Shown: positions 37,909 through 48,555 of the stretch, one piece after another | How the letters are laid out: each line of letters opens with the position of its first letter | Numbering within the stretch: position 1 is the stretch's first letter | Assembly: GCF_011516885.1 (NCBI RefSeq) | Contig: NZ_WOTD01000011.1 | Coordinates: 1 to 64,000, forward strand | DNA from: Acetobacter lambici | GTDB lineage: Bacteria; Pseudomonadota; Alphaproteobacteria; Acetobacterales; Acetobacteraceae | Reading direction: 5' to 3' | Length of the DNA: 64,000 nucleotides | Made by a program: the position numbers and the translations under genes | The notes under the pieces: generated by a model | Seen by the model: only the letters and a program-made list of their open reading frames with translations | The model's database searches: none | What the model was told of the DNA's origin: nothing

Positions 37909-38301
37909 ATGCAGGTCAGCAGTCCCTACCAGATACTGAACAGTACAGCGAACCCGGCACAACAGAGCCAGAACAAAAAATCATTGGGCCTGAACTTTAG
38001 CGACATGACCCCGCAGGAAATGGAATCCGCAAGGCGGGAACTGACTGCGGATGGCAAAATTTCGCTCCATCAGAGCGTTACAATGGCGCTGATGGACGGG
38101 TTTGTATTTGAGGGTGTGAATGGTGGAAAGCTCGTGAGTGGCTCATCCAACATGTATTCAATGATCGATTCGCTACTGGACTATGAAGAAAAAAACGGGA
38201 CCATCAACGTCCAGCAGAACGTTGAATCCCTGAAATCTCTCCGCAAGGTTCTTGAGGAGAACGACGTCAATTACACCTCCACAACATCCATAACGGCGTA
38301 G
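37909..38301 (+). CDS. Unknown soluble protein
   Basis: I do not recognise this 130-residue protein. It is rich in Ser, Asn and Gln with no signal peptide or membrane segment, and reads MQVSSPYQILNSTANPAQ, a central ELTADGKISLHQSVTMALMDG helix and an acidic C-terminal helix (LDYEEKNGTI, ESLKSLRKVLEENDV). The AAGGTGAG Shine-Dalgarno sequence spaces best with ATG 37909, not the GTG at 37903. The base composition is lower in GC than the neighbours, which could mean recent acquisition. Confidence 0.7.
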   Translation: MQVSSPYQILNSTANPAQQSQNKKSLGLNFSDMTPQEMESARRELTADGKISLHQSVTMALMDGFVFEGVNGGKLVSGSSNMYSMIDSLLDYEEKNGTINVQQNVESLKSLRKVLEENDVNYTSTTSITA

Positions 38302-38371
38302 GGCCAGCCCAGCCCCCCAGCGTCCCCTCCAGCGTGGCCAGAGGGCGCGGCTGATCGTGCTGGGTGTGTGC

Positions 38372-40264
38372 TTACGGGTCGGTGGCTGCGGCCTCTTCCA
38401 TTTCCGCCTCGGCGGTCAGCCAGCGTTCTTCCGTTTCGGCTTCTTCCTTGGCAATGGCGGCCAGCCGTGTGTTCAGGCGGGTCACTTCCGCTGTCGTGCC
38501 ATCCGCGTACAACGCTGGGTCCGCCAGCGCGGCTTCAAGCTTTGCGCGCTCGGTTGCCAGCTTGGCCAGTTTGGCCTCCGCATCCTTCACAATTTTGCGT
38601 AAGGGGGCGAGCGCCTTGCGGGCTTCGGCCCGGTCGCGCCGTTCGTCCTTGCGGCTGTTTTGGCCTGCGCTGTCGGGCTTTGTGCGGTTGTTCGCGCGGC
38701 TGCGTTCAAGCAGCCATGTGCGGTATTCGCTCATGTCCCCTTCAAACGGGGTGACATGACCGTCGGCCACCAGCCACAGCCTGTCCGCCACCAGTTCCAC
38801 CAGATGCGGGTCATGGCTGATCAGCACGATTGCCCCTTCAAAATCCGCCAGAGCGCGGATCAGCGCATCACGCGCATCAAGGTCAAGGTGGTTGGTGGGT
38901 TCATCCAGTATCAGCAACTGGGGGGCGTCACGCGTGGCAAGGGCAAGGAGCAGGCGGGCTTTTTCGCCCCCTGACAGGTCTTTGACCGCGGTTTCCGCCC
39001 GGTCCACATCCAGCCCGAAGCGCGCAAGCTGGGCGCGCACCACATGCGGGGTCGCTTTGGGCAGAGCGCGTGCCATGTGGTCGATCGGGGTTTGGTCAAG
39101 GTGCAGTTCCTCGGCCTGATGCTGGGCGAAGTACCCAACCTTGAGCCGGGGGTTGCGCTCCACATCGCCAGCAAGCGCGCCAAGCCGTCCCGCAATCATT
39201 TTGGCAAGGGTAGACTTGCCGTTGCCGTTGGCCCCCAGCAGGGCAATGCGGCTTTCCATATCCAGCCGGAAGGAGAGGTTGCTCAGAACCGGCGTGCCGT
39301 CATACCCAACGCTTGCGCGGTTGACGCTCAGAATGGGGGGGGGAAGCTGTTCGGGTTCGGGGAAGGCAAAATGGGCTGCCGTATCTTCCACCACGGCGTC
39401 GATTACGGGCAGTTTTTCCAGTGCCTTCAGCCGGGCCTGTGCTTGTTTGGCTTTGGTGGCCTTGGCGCGAAAACGGTCCACAAAGGACTGCATATGGGCG
39501 CGGCGCGCGGCAATTTTTTCTGCCTGCCGGTTTTGCTGCAACGCCTGCTCGGTGCGGATTCGTACAAAGTTTTCGTAGCCACCGGGGGTCAGGTTCAGTT
39601 TGCCGCGCTCAAGGTGGGCAATGGCGTCCACGCAGGAGTCGAGCAGCCCACGGTCATGGCTGACAATAAGGGCCGCCCCTGCGAATCGGCGGAGCCAGTC
39701 CTCCAGCCACAGCGTGGCCTCAAGGTCGAGGTGGTTGGTTGGTTCGTCCAGCAGCAGCAGGTCGGGTTCCAAAAACAGGGCGGTGGCGAGTGATACGCGC
39801 ATGCGCCACCCGCCAGAAAAGTCCGACACCGGGCGCAATTGCGCCTCCGCGCTAAACCCAAGCCCGGCCAGTACGGCCCCGGCGCGGGCGGGGGCGCTGT
39901 CGGCCCCTATGGCGCGCAGGCGTTCGTGTATTTCGCCAAGGCGCATGGGGTCCGTGGCCTGTTCGGCCTCGGCCAGCAGGGCCGTGCGTTCGGTATCCCC
40001 CGCCAGAACTGTGTCCAGCAGGTTGGCGCCGTCTGCTGGGGCCTCCTGTTTGACGCGGGCCATGCGCGCGCGTGCGGATAGGCGGATTTCCCCCCCATCG
40101 GGGGCAATATCCCCCGCAATGGCGGCCAGCAGGGTAGACTTGCCAGCACCATTGCGCCCGACCAGCCCAACCTTGCGACCGGGGTCTATGGAAAGGCTCG
40201 CCTGGTCCAGCAGAACGCGGCCAGCCATACGCAGACTAAGGTTGGAGATGACAAGCAGGCTCAA
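38372..40264 (-). CDS. ABC-F family ATPase (Uup/YheS type)
   Basis: This 630-residue protein has two nucleotide-binding domains without membrane segments: Walker A at VGLVGRNGAGKSTLL and ALLGANGNGKSTLAKM, signature FSGGWRMRVSLA and LSGGEKARLLLA, Walker B LLLDEPTNHLDL and LILDEPTNHLDL. A linker with basic helices (AEKIAARRAHMQSFVDRFRAKA) and a C-terminal coiled coil (ARKALAPLRKIVKDAEAKLAKL) follow. ABC-F proteins act on ribosomes rather than transport. Which ABC-F subtype this is needs a phylogeny. Confidence 0.93.
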   Translation of the reverse strand: MSLLVISNLSLRMAGRVLLDQASLSIDPGRKVGLVGRNGAGKSTLLAAIAGDIAPDGGEIRLSARARMARVKQEAPADGANLLDTVLAGDTERTALLAEAEQATDPMRLGEIHERLRAIGADSAPARAGAVLAGLGFSAEAQLRPVSDFSGGWRMRVSLATALFLEPDLLLLDEPTNHLDLEATLWLEDWLRRFAGAALIVSHDRGLLDSCVDAIAHLERGKLNLTPGGYENFVRIRTEQALQQNRQAEKIAARRAHMQSFVDRFRAKATKAKQAQARLKALEKLPVIDAVVEDTAAHFAFPEPEQLPPPILSVNRASVGYDGTPVLSNLSFRLDMESRIALLGANGNGKSTLAKMIAGRLGALAGDVERNPRLKVGYFAQHQAEELHLDQTPIDHMARALPKATPHVVRAQLARFGLDVDRAETAVKDLSGGEKARLLLALATRDAPQLLILDEPTNHLDLDARDALIRALADFEGAIVLISHDPHLVELVADRLWLVADGHVTPFEGDMSEYRTWLLERSRANNRTKPDSAGQNSRKDERRDRAEARKALAPLRKIVKDAEAKLAKLATERAKLEAALADPALYADGTTAEVTRLNTRLAAIAKEEAETEERWLTAEAEMEEAAATDP

Positions 40265-40403
40265 CGCAACTCTCGTTTCTTCTGGAATTATAGATTACAT
40301 TCTGTGTGGTACCTACCAGCCAGCGCCGATATGCTCTAGATGGAAACGCTGAACGTTCGCCAGATCAGGGCGGATATCTGCGTTTATACCCAAGGAGGGC
40401 CTT

Positions 40404-40826
40404 ATGGCTAAAGAACGTACTCTTTCCATTATCAAGCCGGATGCAACCCGTCGTAACCTGACCGGCAAGATCAACGCCGTGTTCGAAGATGCAGGCCTGA
40501 GCATTGTTGCCCAAAAGCGCGTGCAGCTGTCCCACGCTGTGGCTGGTGCTTTTTACGCCGTGCACAAGGAACGCCCTTTTTATAACGATCTGGTGTCCTT
40601 CATGATCTCCGGCCCGGTTGTGGTGCAGGTGCTCGAAGGCGAAAACGCTGTTGCCAAGAACCGCGAAGTCATGGGTGCGACCGACCCCAAGAAGGCCGAC
40701 CCCAAGACCATCCGCGCCCAGTTTGCTGAAAGCATTGAAGCAAACTCCGTGCATGGTTCTGACAGCGCGGAAAATGCAGCGAACGAAATCCGCTTCTTCT
40801 TTGCTGAAACGGAAATCCTGCCCTAA
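40404..40826 (+). CDS. ndk: Nucleoside diphosphate kinase
   Basis: This 140-residue enzyme has [15 protein letters not shown] at the start and the active-site His in [18 protein letters not shown]. It transfers phosphate among nucleoside triphosphates by a phosphohistidine. AAGGAGGG precedes the ATG. hpnR lies downstream with a gap of about 220 bases on the same strand. Confidence 0.98.
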   Translation: MAKERTLSIIKPDATRRNLTGKINAVFEDAGLSIVAQKRVQLSHAVAGAFYAVHKERPFYNDLVSFMISGPVVVQVLEGENAVAKNREVMGATDPKKADPKTIRAQFAESIEANSVHGSDSAENAANEIRFFFAETEILP

Positions 40827-41049
40827 TACGGTCAGGTCACACCCCGGCGTTGTGCCTTGTGCATACGTCGGGGGCGCTACAATGGCGGTTAAGTGCCGAG
40901 CCAGACGTCTTGTGCATGGGAGATACCCGGCCGCAGGATAGGGCAATATTAACGCATTCCTTATATAACCATTTCTTATGCTCTAGCGTTATGAGGCAAG
41001 GTGGGATGCCGTTCGCATTCCCGGCCCGCAGTAGGCAGAAAGGAATGTC

Positions 41050-42591
41050 ATGAAAGTTCTGGCGGTTCATCCCAGCGCCCTGATGTACACCAAGGTTTTC
41101 CTACGGCTTGAGCCGTTGGGCATGGAACTGGTGGCGGGTGCTGCGCGGAATGCCGGACACGACGTGCGGATTATCGACCTTCAGGCCGAAACGCACGAAG
41201 ATTACTGGGAGCTGATTGAGGAATTCCAGCCCGACGCGGTGTGCTATTCCGGCAGCTACCTTGCCAATGTGCCCGAAATCCTCGATCTGTGCCGCGAAAC
41301 GCGTTACCGCTTTCCGCTGGTGTTCCAGTTTATTGGCGGTCACTCCGTCTCGTTCATTGCCAAGGACGTGCTTGAACTCTCCGAGGGGACGGTCAACTGC
41401 ATTCTCAAGGGCGAGGGCGACGCCACGGTCGGCCTGCTGTTGGATGCGGTGCAGAACGGCAAGGATATTCTGGAAGTCCCGGGCACAGTCACGCTGGACG
41501 GTGAAGGCCCGCCCCCCATTTTTGTGAAATCGCTGGACGAGGTACGCCCCGCGCGTGACCTGCTGCGCCACCGCAACAAGTACTTTATTGGTACGCTCGA
41601 CCCGGCCGCTTCCATCGAATTTGCCCGTGGCTGCCCGTGGGACTGCACATTCTGCTCGGCATGGACCTTTTATGGCCGTTCCTACCGCACAGCCAGCCCG
41701 CAGGTGATTGCGGATGAGCTGGAGGAAATCAAGGAACCCGGTATCTTTATCGTGGATGACGTGGCCTTTGTGCATGAAGAACACGGCATGGCCATTGCCA
41801 ACGAAATTAAAAAGCGTGGCATTAAAAAGGAATATTACCTTGAAACCCGCGCAGACGTGCTGCTGCGCAACAAAGAAGTGTTCAAGGTCTGGAGCGAGAT
41901 CGGTCTCTCCTACATCTTCATCGGCATGGAAGCCGTGGATGAGGAAGGGCTGAAGCAATTCCGCAAGCGCGTCTCGCTCGACAAGAACTTCGAGGCACTC
42001 GAATACGCCCGTTCGCTGGGGCTGATTGTGGCCATTAACATTATTGCCGATCCGTCATGGGATCGTGCGCGGTTTGAGGCCGTGCGGCAGTGGTGCCTGG
42101 AAATTCCTGACATCGTGAATATTTCCGTCACAACCCCTTATCCGGGAACGGAAATCTGGCACAAGGAAGCGCGCCGCCTGACCACGCGTGACTATCGCCT
42201 GTTTGACATCCAGCACGCCGTGCTGCCCACCACGCTGCCTTTGCCCGAGTTCTATGAGGAACTGGTCAAAACCCAGCAGGTGCTCAACACCAAGCACATG
42301 GGCTGGCAGGCGCTCAAGGATACAGCCGGGATTGCGGTCAATCTGCTCAAGAACGGCCAGACCAACTTTGTAAAAATGCTGTGGAAGTTCAACTCGGTGT
42401 TCAATCCCGACCTGCAGTTGGCCGACCACCAGCGCCCCGCACGCTACCTTATGCCCATGCAGCCCGATGCCGTGGACAACATCGACCGCAACGACCTGTA
42501 TGTGCATGGTCCGGGCGGACGTAAGACCCGCGCGCTGGATGATGCGACAGAAACCTTTGTGGACAAGACCCGTATGGGGGAAGAGGTTTAA
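41050..42591 (+). CDS. hpnR: Probable hopanoid C-3 methylase (B12-binding radical SAM, HpnR)
   Basis: This 513-residue protein has an N-terminal cobalamin-binding-like domain (MKVLAVHPSALMYTKVFLRL, DVRIIDLQAETHED, FIGGHSVSF) and a radical-SAM core with the cluster cysteines Cys195, Cys199 and Cys202 (FARGCPWDCTFCSAW). The C-terminal extension of about 130 residues fits HpnR, which adds the C-3 methyl group to hopanoid A-rings; acetic acid bacteria are known to make 3-methylhopanoids. I recognise the family by memory and architecture; related B12-rSAM enzymes (hopanoid C-2 methylase, Mg-protoporphyrin cyclases) are the alternatives. SD AAAGGAATG lies upstream. No other hopanoid genes are in the window. 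Confidence 0.78.
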   Translation: MKVLAVHPSALMYTKVFLRLEPLGMELVAGAARNAGHDVRIIDLQAETHEDYWELIEEFQPDAVCYSGSYLANVPEILDLCRETRYRFPLVFQFIGGHSVSFIAKDVLELSEGTVNCILKGEGDATVGLLLDAVQNGKDILEVPGTVTLDGEGPPPIFVKSLDEVRPARDLLRHRNKYFIGTLDPAASIEFARGCPWDCTFCSAWTFYGRSYRTASPQVIADELEEIKEPGIFIVDDVAFVHEEHGMAIANEIKKRGIKKEYYLETRADVLLRNKEVFKVWSEIGLSYIFIGMEAVDEEGLKQFRKRVSLDKNFEALEYARSLGLIVAINIIADPSWDRARFEAVRQWCLEIPDIVNISVTTPYPGTEIWHKEARRLTTRDYRLFDIQHAVLPTTLPLPEFYEELVKTQQVLNTKHMGWQALKDTAGIAVNLLKNGQTNFVKMLWKFNSVFNPDLQLADHQRPARYLMPMQPDAVDNIDRNDLYVHGPGGRKTRALDDATETFVDKTRMGEEV

Positions 42592-42667
42592 CCAAACCTC
42601 TTCTTAACCGCATCAGTTGCATCCGGGTCGTGTGCCCGGCGGCTGGTTCTGCCTCGGCCCGGTGTGT

Positions 42668-43333
42668 TCAGGGCTGGGGTGGCGGGCCAAAAGCAAAAGC
42701 CTGTGGGGTATAGGTTTCCACGACCAGACTGAACGGTGCGCCCGTATGGGTGCGCAAAAGTGCTATGTGCCGGAACAGGTGAAGGGGCAGGGCCAGTGGC
42801 TCCGCCCCTTCTTTGCTGTTTGGAGGCTGGGGTTGTGTTTCCCATAAATCTGGCAGGGGGGACCACAGGGTTTCACGCCGGATGAGTTGGCGGGTGAACC
42901 GCAGGGGGGAGACAACACGGCCAAAAGGGGTGTCGGTCTGCTCCAGCGTGTCCGTCATATTTTTGGTCAGGCGTTGTGGCACAAACCAGTTTTCCGCTTC
43001 CGAATAAATGTGGTTGTGCCCCACAAGCCGAATTTTGCGGTAGCGCAGGGCGTTGGTGCCGTGGTGGGCTGGTATGTCCAGTGCTGCCGCCAGATCGGGG
43101 GGGCAGGGGCGCTGTGCGTCTGCCTCGCGCTCGGCGCGCAGGGTTTGGTGCTGATCCAGCAGTTTGTGCTCGTGCAGCCAGTCTTCCAGCGTGCGTGTGG
43201 CGCTGCTTTCAGCCAGCAGGCGGTTTTCCATCTGGCTGATCAGGGTTGCCAGCATAAGCCGGTGCAAAAAGCTGTTCCGCCACTGGGGGGGCTGGGGTGC
43301 CGTGGCAGGCTGTGGGGGCACAAAGTGAGGCAT
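42668..43333 (-). CDS. Chorismate lyase-like (UbiC/UTRA fold) protein
   Basis: This 221-residue protein is not annotated by an obvious signature but aligns by eye with E. coli UbiC. ALRYRKIRLVGHNHIYSEAE corresponds to UbiC's RYWLREILLCADGEP (Arg76 region), DTPFGRVVSPLRFTR to TPLGRYLFTSSTLTR, and PFSLVVETYTPQAF to LLLTELFLPASPLY, so Glu206 would match UbiC Glu155. UbiC turns chorismate into 4-hydroxybenzoate plus pyruvate, the first step to ubiquinone. The N-terminal 80 residues are additional. It is a candidate for the organism's 4-hydroxybenzoate supply, or a related fold. Convergent with hpnR. Confidence 0.6.
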   Translation of the reverse strand: MPHFVPPQPATAPQPPQWRNSFLHRLMLATLISQMENRLLAESSATRTLEDWLHEHKLLDQHQTLRAEREADAQRPCPPDLAAALDIPAHHGTNALRYRKIRLVGHNHIYSEAENWFVPQRLTKNMTDTLEQTDTPFGRVVSPLRFTRQLIRRETLWSPLPDLWETQPQPPNSKEGAEPLALPLHLFRHIALLRTHTGAPFSLVVETYTPQAFAFGPPPQP

Positions 43334-43473
43334 ATTGGCCTTATATCATGCTTTTGGGCAGGTATGGGGTGCACATCTCTGTTTCGCATCCCGGTGGAGT
43401 TGCGTTATGGAAGAAGCAGAATGGCCGTGTAAAAGCGCCATGTATGGAATTTGATAAAAAGGATGCAAACGCA

Positions 43474-43686
43474 ATGAGCCAGACGACAGCAAGCTTTATG
43501 GTCGAAGGGATGACATGTGACGGTTGTGTTTCGTCCGTAAAACGTGCGCTGGCCGCAATTGACGGCGTGGATGGCACGGACGTGAATCTGGCCAATGGCG
43601 AAGTCAATGTAACGTATGACCCCGCGCGTGTTGGTGTTTCTTCCCTGCGCGACGCCATTCGCGGCGCGGGTTACGAAGTGAGCTGA
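43474..43686 (+). CDS. Heavy-metal-associated domain protein (CopZ-like metallochaperone)
   Basis: This 70-residue protein is a single HMA domain: VEGMTCDGCVSSVKRAL, with the MxCxxC copper-binding motif, and NGEVNVTYDPARVGVSSL, with the C-terminal DAIRGAGYEV. It probably hands Cu(I) to a P-type ATPase located elsewhere. I start at ATG 43474, preceded by AAGGA, because only this segment is conserved. No copA or regulator adjoins. Confidence 0.9.
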   Translation: MSQTTASFMVEGMTCDGCVSSVKRALAAIDGVDGTDVNLANGEVNVTYDPARVGVSSLRDAIRGAGYEVS

Positions 43687-43837
43687 ACAACTCCGTGGCG
43701 TGTCATGCAGCCAGCGGAAAGGGGGCGTGACCTGCGCTCTCTGGTTGTTGGTGGCCGGGCATGGCACCATGGGCTACGCCGGAGCAACCGGTGGCAAAAG
43801 GCCGCTCGTACAGGCAAAAACAAAGGTAAGCTGGTCC

Positions 43838-44140
43838 GTGACGCAGAAAACAAACACATTTGCTCTGGGGGTAATGGTGGCGGGGGGCTTGCTGCTGGCT
43901 GGGTGTTCATCCGAGATCGGGCGTGTGCCCATGCTGGATACGGACATAACCTGCCTGCACAAGCAGATGGCTGGTCCCATGTTTTTGAGTTTTCCGCTTG
44001 CGGCCAATACCTGCCAGCGCATGAGCAACGGCGGATTTGTGCTGGGCGAGGCCAAGGCCAAACCCCTGCCGCTTGACCTTAAGGGCGCGCCGGACCTGCA
44101 AAAACAGGCGGATGAATACGGTTACACCTACACCCGGTAA
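43838..44140 (+). CDS. Small lipoprotein of unknown function
   Basis: A 100-residue protein begins at GTG 43838, preceded by AAAGGTAAG at a good distance. The N-terminus has a hydrophobic core and a perfect lipobox (GGLLLAGC-SSE), so Cys becomes the lipid anchor. The mature part has two further cysteines (DITCLHKQMA and AANTCQRMS) and a C-terminal GYTYTR. I do not recognise the family. It lies between the CopZ-like gene and the convergent HNH gene. Confidence 0.7.
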   Translation: MTQKTNTFALGVMVAGGLLLAGCSSEIGRVPMLDTDITCLHKQMAGPMFLSFPLAANTCQRMSNGGFVLGEAKAKPLPLDLKGAPDLQKQADEYGYTYTR

Positions 44141-44162
44141 ATGGGGAGGGGGAGAGGAGGGG

Positions 44163-44741
44163 TCAGCCCTCCAGTTCCGCATCCCAGTATAAATAGTCAC
44201 GCCAGCTTTTGTGCAGGTAGTTGGGGGGGAAGGCCCGCCCGTTTTCCTGTAACTCCCACGATGTGGGGCGCACGGGGGTGCGGCGGGGCAGCATGCCAAT
44301 ATGGTGGGGCATGTGCGGTCCTTTGCGCAGGTTGCAGCAGCCGCAGGCGGTAACCACGTTCTCCCAGCTTGTGCGCCCGCCCTTGCAGCGGGGAATAACG
44401 TGGTCAAACGTGAGTTCCTGCGTGGGGTGGCGCTCCCCGCAATACTGGCAGGAAAAGTTGTCGCGCAAAAAAACATTAAAGCGCGTAAAGGCCGGCTTGC
44501 GGGCTGCGGGCACATAGTCCTTGAGGGCAATCACGCTGGGTAGGCGGAAGGCCTGATTGGGTGAGTGGACTTCCATGTCATATTCGCTCAGGACCGAAAC
44601 CCGGTCGAGGCACACCGCTTTTATGGCGTCCTGCCACCCCCATAGGGATAGCGGGAAGTAGGAAAGTGGTCGGAAGTCTGCATTCAGAACAAGGGCTGGG
44701 TAGTTTAGAGTACTGCCATCCGCCAAGACGTGTCTCCCCAT
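44163..44741 (-). CDS. HNH endonuclease-domain protein
   Basis: This protein of about 192 residues has an HNH nuclease domain at its centre: zinc Cys in NFSCQYCGERHP, the HNH core LTFDHVIPRCKGGRTSWENVV and the second zinc pair in ACGCCNLRKG. The N-terminal part (ALVLNADFRPLSYFPLSLWGW) is the same in many bacterial HNH proteins of unassigned role. It is not near a restriction system or phage. I use ATG 44741; a GTG two codons upstream is in frame and no clear SD decides. It is divergent from gluQ. Confidence 0.9.
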   Translation of the reverse strand: MGRHVLADGSTLNYPALVLNADFRPLSYFPLSLWGWQDAIKAVCLDRVSVLSEYDMEVHSPNQAFRLPSVIALKDYVPAARKPAFTRFNVFLRDNFSCQYCGERHPTQELTFDHVIPRCKGGRTSWENVVTACGCCNLRKGPHMPHHIGMLPRRTPVRPTSWELQENGRAFPPNYLHKSWRDYLYWDAELEG

Positions 44742-44915
44742 ATGCACGAGAACACAGTTCCGAGGGGGTCAAAAAAACTCAAGCCGACCGCCAGCAGAAG
44801 TGCGTCGTCGAGATAATTACCGCCAAGACTATTGCAGACGTCAGAAGGTGTGGCAAGAAAATGCAGGGCAATAGTCATGGATATTTGGCGGCCTTAGACA
44901 TTTGGTAAGGTCATT

Positions 44916-45875
44916 ATGACTATTCGATTACAGTACTATGAACATTGTAAAACAGAATGGGTCACCCGGTTCGCACCCAGCCCCACGGGGGCGCTGCATC
45001 TGGGGCATGTGGCGTCTGCCCTGTTCGGGTGGGAGCTGGCGCAGCCAGACGGGCAATGGCTTGTGCGGATGGAGGATATAGACCCCCAGCGCTGCAAGCC
45101 CGCTTTTGCCTCCGCCATTATGGAGGATCTGGCATGGCTGGGGCTGGTGCCGGACGGGCCTGTTCTGCACCAGTCCGCGCGCATGGCGGTTTATGGGAAT
45201 GTGCTGGATACTCTGGAGCATATGGGCGTGCTGTACCCCTGCTTTTGCACCCGCTCGGATATTGCGCGGGAGAGTGCGGCCATGTTCTCCGCCCCCCATA
45301 CCGCCCCCGATGGAAGCGTGCTGTACCCCGGTCGCTGCCGCCACATTGGAGCGCCCGAGCGTTTGGCGCGTATGCAGGCGGGCCAGCCTTATGTGCTGCG
45401 CCTGCACATGGCGCGTGCTGTGGAGCAGGCCCGCGCGCTGGTGGCTGCCCCGAACACGGCGGGGGCTGGCGTGGAAGGGGGCGCTGGCTGGCCACTGAGC
45501 TACCACGATCTGGCCCATGGCCCGCGCACCTGCCAGCCCGAACTGTTTGGAGATGTGGTTCTGGCCCGGCGCGACGTACCCGCGTCCTACCACCTGTGCG
45601 TAACGTGTGATGATGCGACGCAGGGTGTAACGCTGGTTACAAGGGGGGAGGATTTGCGCCCGGCCACCAGCCTGCACCGGCTGTTGCAGACCCTTATGGG
45701 CTGGCCCGCGCCGCATTATGCGTTCCACCCGCTGCTGTGTGATGCCACGGGCCGCCGTCTGGCCAAGCGTGATGGCGCACTGAGTGTACGCACCATGCGG
45801 GAGAGCGGGTTGAGTGCGGCGCAGGTGCGCGCCAAAGCCGTGTTTGCGGCTATGCCGTGTGGTGGCGCGCCCTAG
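44916..45875 (+). CDS. gluQ: Glutamyl-Q tRNA(Asp) synthetase
   Basis: This 319-residue protein is a truncated GluRS-like enzyme: the HIGH-type motif is HLGH in TRFAPSPTGALHLGHVAS, zinc-ligand cysteines occur in YPCFCTRSD and YPGRCRH, and the KMSKS equivalent is LAKRDGALS. It lacks the anticodon-binding domain. GluQ attaches glutamate to queuosine in tRNA-Asp rather than to a tRNA end. GGTAAGG precedes ATG 44916. The gene is divergent from the HNH gene. Confidence 0.95.
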   Translation: MTIRLQYYEHCKTEWVTRFAPSPTGALHLGHVASALFGWELAQPDGQWLVRMEDIDPQRCKPAFASAIMEDLAWLGLVPDGPVLHQSARMAVYGNVLDTLEHMGVLYPCFCTRSDIARESAAMFSAPHTAPDGSVLYPGRCRHIGAPERLARMQAGQPYVLRLHMARAVEQARALVAAPNTAGAGVEGGAGWPLSYHDLAHGPRTCQPELFGDVVLARRDVPASYHLCVTCDDATQGVTLVTRGEDLRPATSLHRLLQTLMGWPAPHYAFHPLLCDATGRRLAKRDGALSVRTMRESGLSAAQVRAKAVFAAMPCGGAP

Positions 45876-45953
45876 CGCCAGCCTTTGGCCCGCCAGCTGT
45901 GGACCCTGTTTTTGCATGACAGGGGAGGGAGCCGCGCAGAACAAAAAAGATAG

Positions 45954-47300
<1,347 letters not shown>

Positions 47301-47303
47301 GCC

Positions 47304-48509
47304 ATGGCCCGGAGTTTTGCGCATCGCCTGAACGGTCTGCCCGCCCCCGCAACAATAGAAATGGCCCGGCGTGCCCGGGCCCTTAAGGCGGAGGGCAGGC
47401 CCGTAATCTCCCTCGCTCTAGGGGAGCCGGACTTTGCAACGCCCCCCGCTGTGGTGGAGGCCGCCTATAAGGCCGCGCTGGCCGGGCAGACCAAATACCC
47501 ACCCGTGGATGGCACGCCTGCACTCAAGGCCGCCATTGCCCGCAAGTTTGCGCGGGAAAACGGGCTGGATTACACGCCTGAGCAGATTATGGTCTCCAAC
47601 GGGGGCAAGCAGGTCATCTTCAACGCCTTTATGGCAACCCTGAACGCAGGGGACGAGGTGGTGGTGCCGACCCCCTACTGGGTCAGTTACCCGCTGATTG
47701 CGCGCATGTTCGGGGGCACACCCGTGTTTGCGCCGTGCAGGGAGGAAGACGGTTTTCGGCTCAGGGCGGATGTGCTGGCCCAAGCTCTTACGCCGCGCAC
47801 GCGCTGGGTTGTGCTGAACTTCCCCAACAACCCGACCGGGGCTATCTGCCCGGCGGAGGATCTGGCCGATATTGCCAAAGTCCTGCGTGATTACCCCGAT
47901 GTGTGGATTCTATCGGACGAGATTTACGAACATCTTGTGTTTGATGGCACACATTCCGCCTCGATTGCCGCCATTGCCCCCGATCTTAAGGACCGCACCA
48001 TTACGCTCAATGGTGTCTCCAAGGCTTATGCCATGACCGGGTGGCGTGTGGGCTTTGCTGGTGGACCAGCCGACCTGATCGCCGCCATGCGGGGTGTGCA
48101 GGGGAATGCGACATCGGGGGTGTGCTCTATTGCGCAGGCCGCCGCCGCCGCCGCGCTGGATGGCCCGCCAGACCTTGTGCAGACCATGGTGGCCACATAC
48201 AGCCGCCGCCGCACCAACGTGGTGCAGGCCCTGCGTGCGGTGCCGGGCCTGACCTGCGCCATGCCCGAAGGGGCCTTTTATGCCTATCCCGGTGTTGCGG
48301 CCTGCCTTGGGCGCACAACGGCAGGCGGGCGGTTGCTTGAGACAGACCATGATTTTGCAACGGCTTTGCTTGACGAGGAATATGTAGCAACGGTGCCCGG
48401 CAGCGCCTTTGGGCAGTCGCCCTATCTGCGCTTGTCCTGTGCGACGTCGGACGACGTGTTGGCCGAGGCCTGCCAGCGTATGGCGCGCTTTGTTGCCGGT
48501 CTAAAATAA
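47304..48509 (+). CDS. Class I aminotransferase, tandem second copy
   Basis: This 401-residue protein is clearly paralogous to its upstream neighbour: [58 protein letters not shown] and the same [10 protein letters not shown] lysine motif. The pair is separated by three bases and must have arisen by tandem duplication, then diverged. Differences near the substrate loop (NFPNNPTG against NSPCNPTG) suggest they may use different amino acids. No other neighbour clarifies the pathway. Confidence 0.92.
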   Translation: MARSFAHRLNGLPAPATIEMARRARALKAEGRPVISLALGEPDFATPPAVVEAAYKAALAGQTKYPPVDGTPALKAAIARKFARENGLDYTPEQIMVSNGGKQVIFNAFMATLNAGDEVVVPTPYWVSYPLIARMFGGTPVFAPCREEDGFRLRADVLAQALTPRTRWVVLNFPNNPTGAICPAEDLADIAKVLRDYPDVWILSDEIYEHLVFDGTHSASIAAIAPDLKDRTITLNGVSKAYAMTGWRVGFAGGPADLIAAMRGVQGNATSGVCSIAQAAAAAALDGPPDLVQTMVATYSRRRTNVVQALRAVPGLTCAMPEGAFYAYPGVAACLGRTTAGGRLLETDHDFATALLDEEYVATVPGSAFGQSPYLRLSCATSDDVLAEACQRMARFVAGLK

Positions 48510-48555
48510 AAACAGGTCCGGGCTGTTTTTATCGCCCGGGCAGGAGTGCCTGAAC

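Noticed and set aside
44561-44908. Plus-strand small frame between the HNH gene and gluQ
   Set aside because: It overlaps the HNH coding region, lacks a convincing SD and has no recognisable feature.
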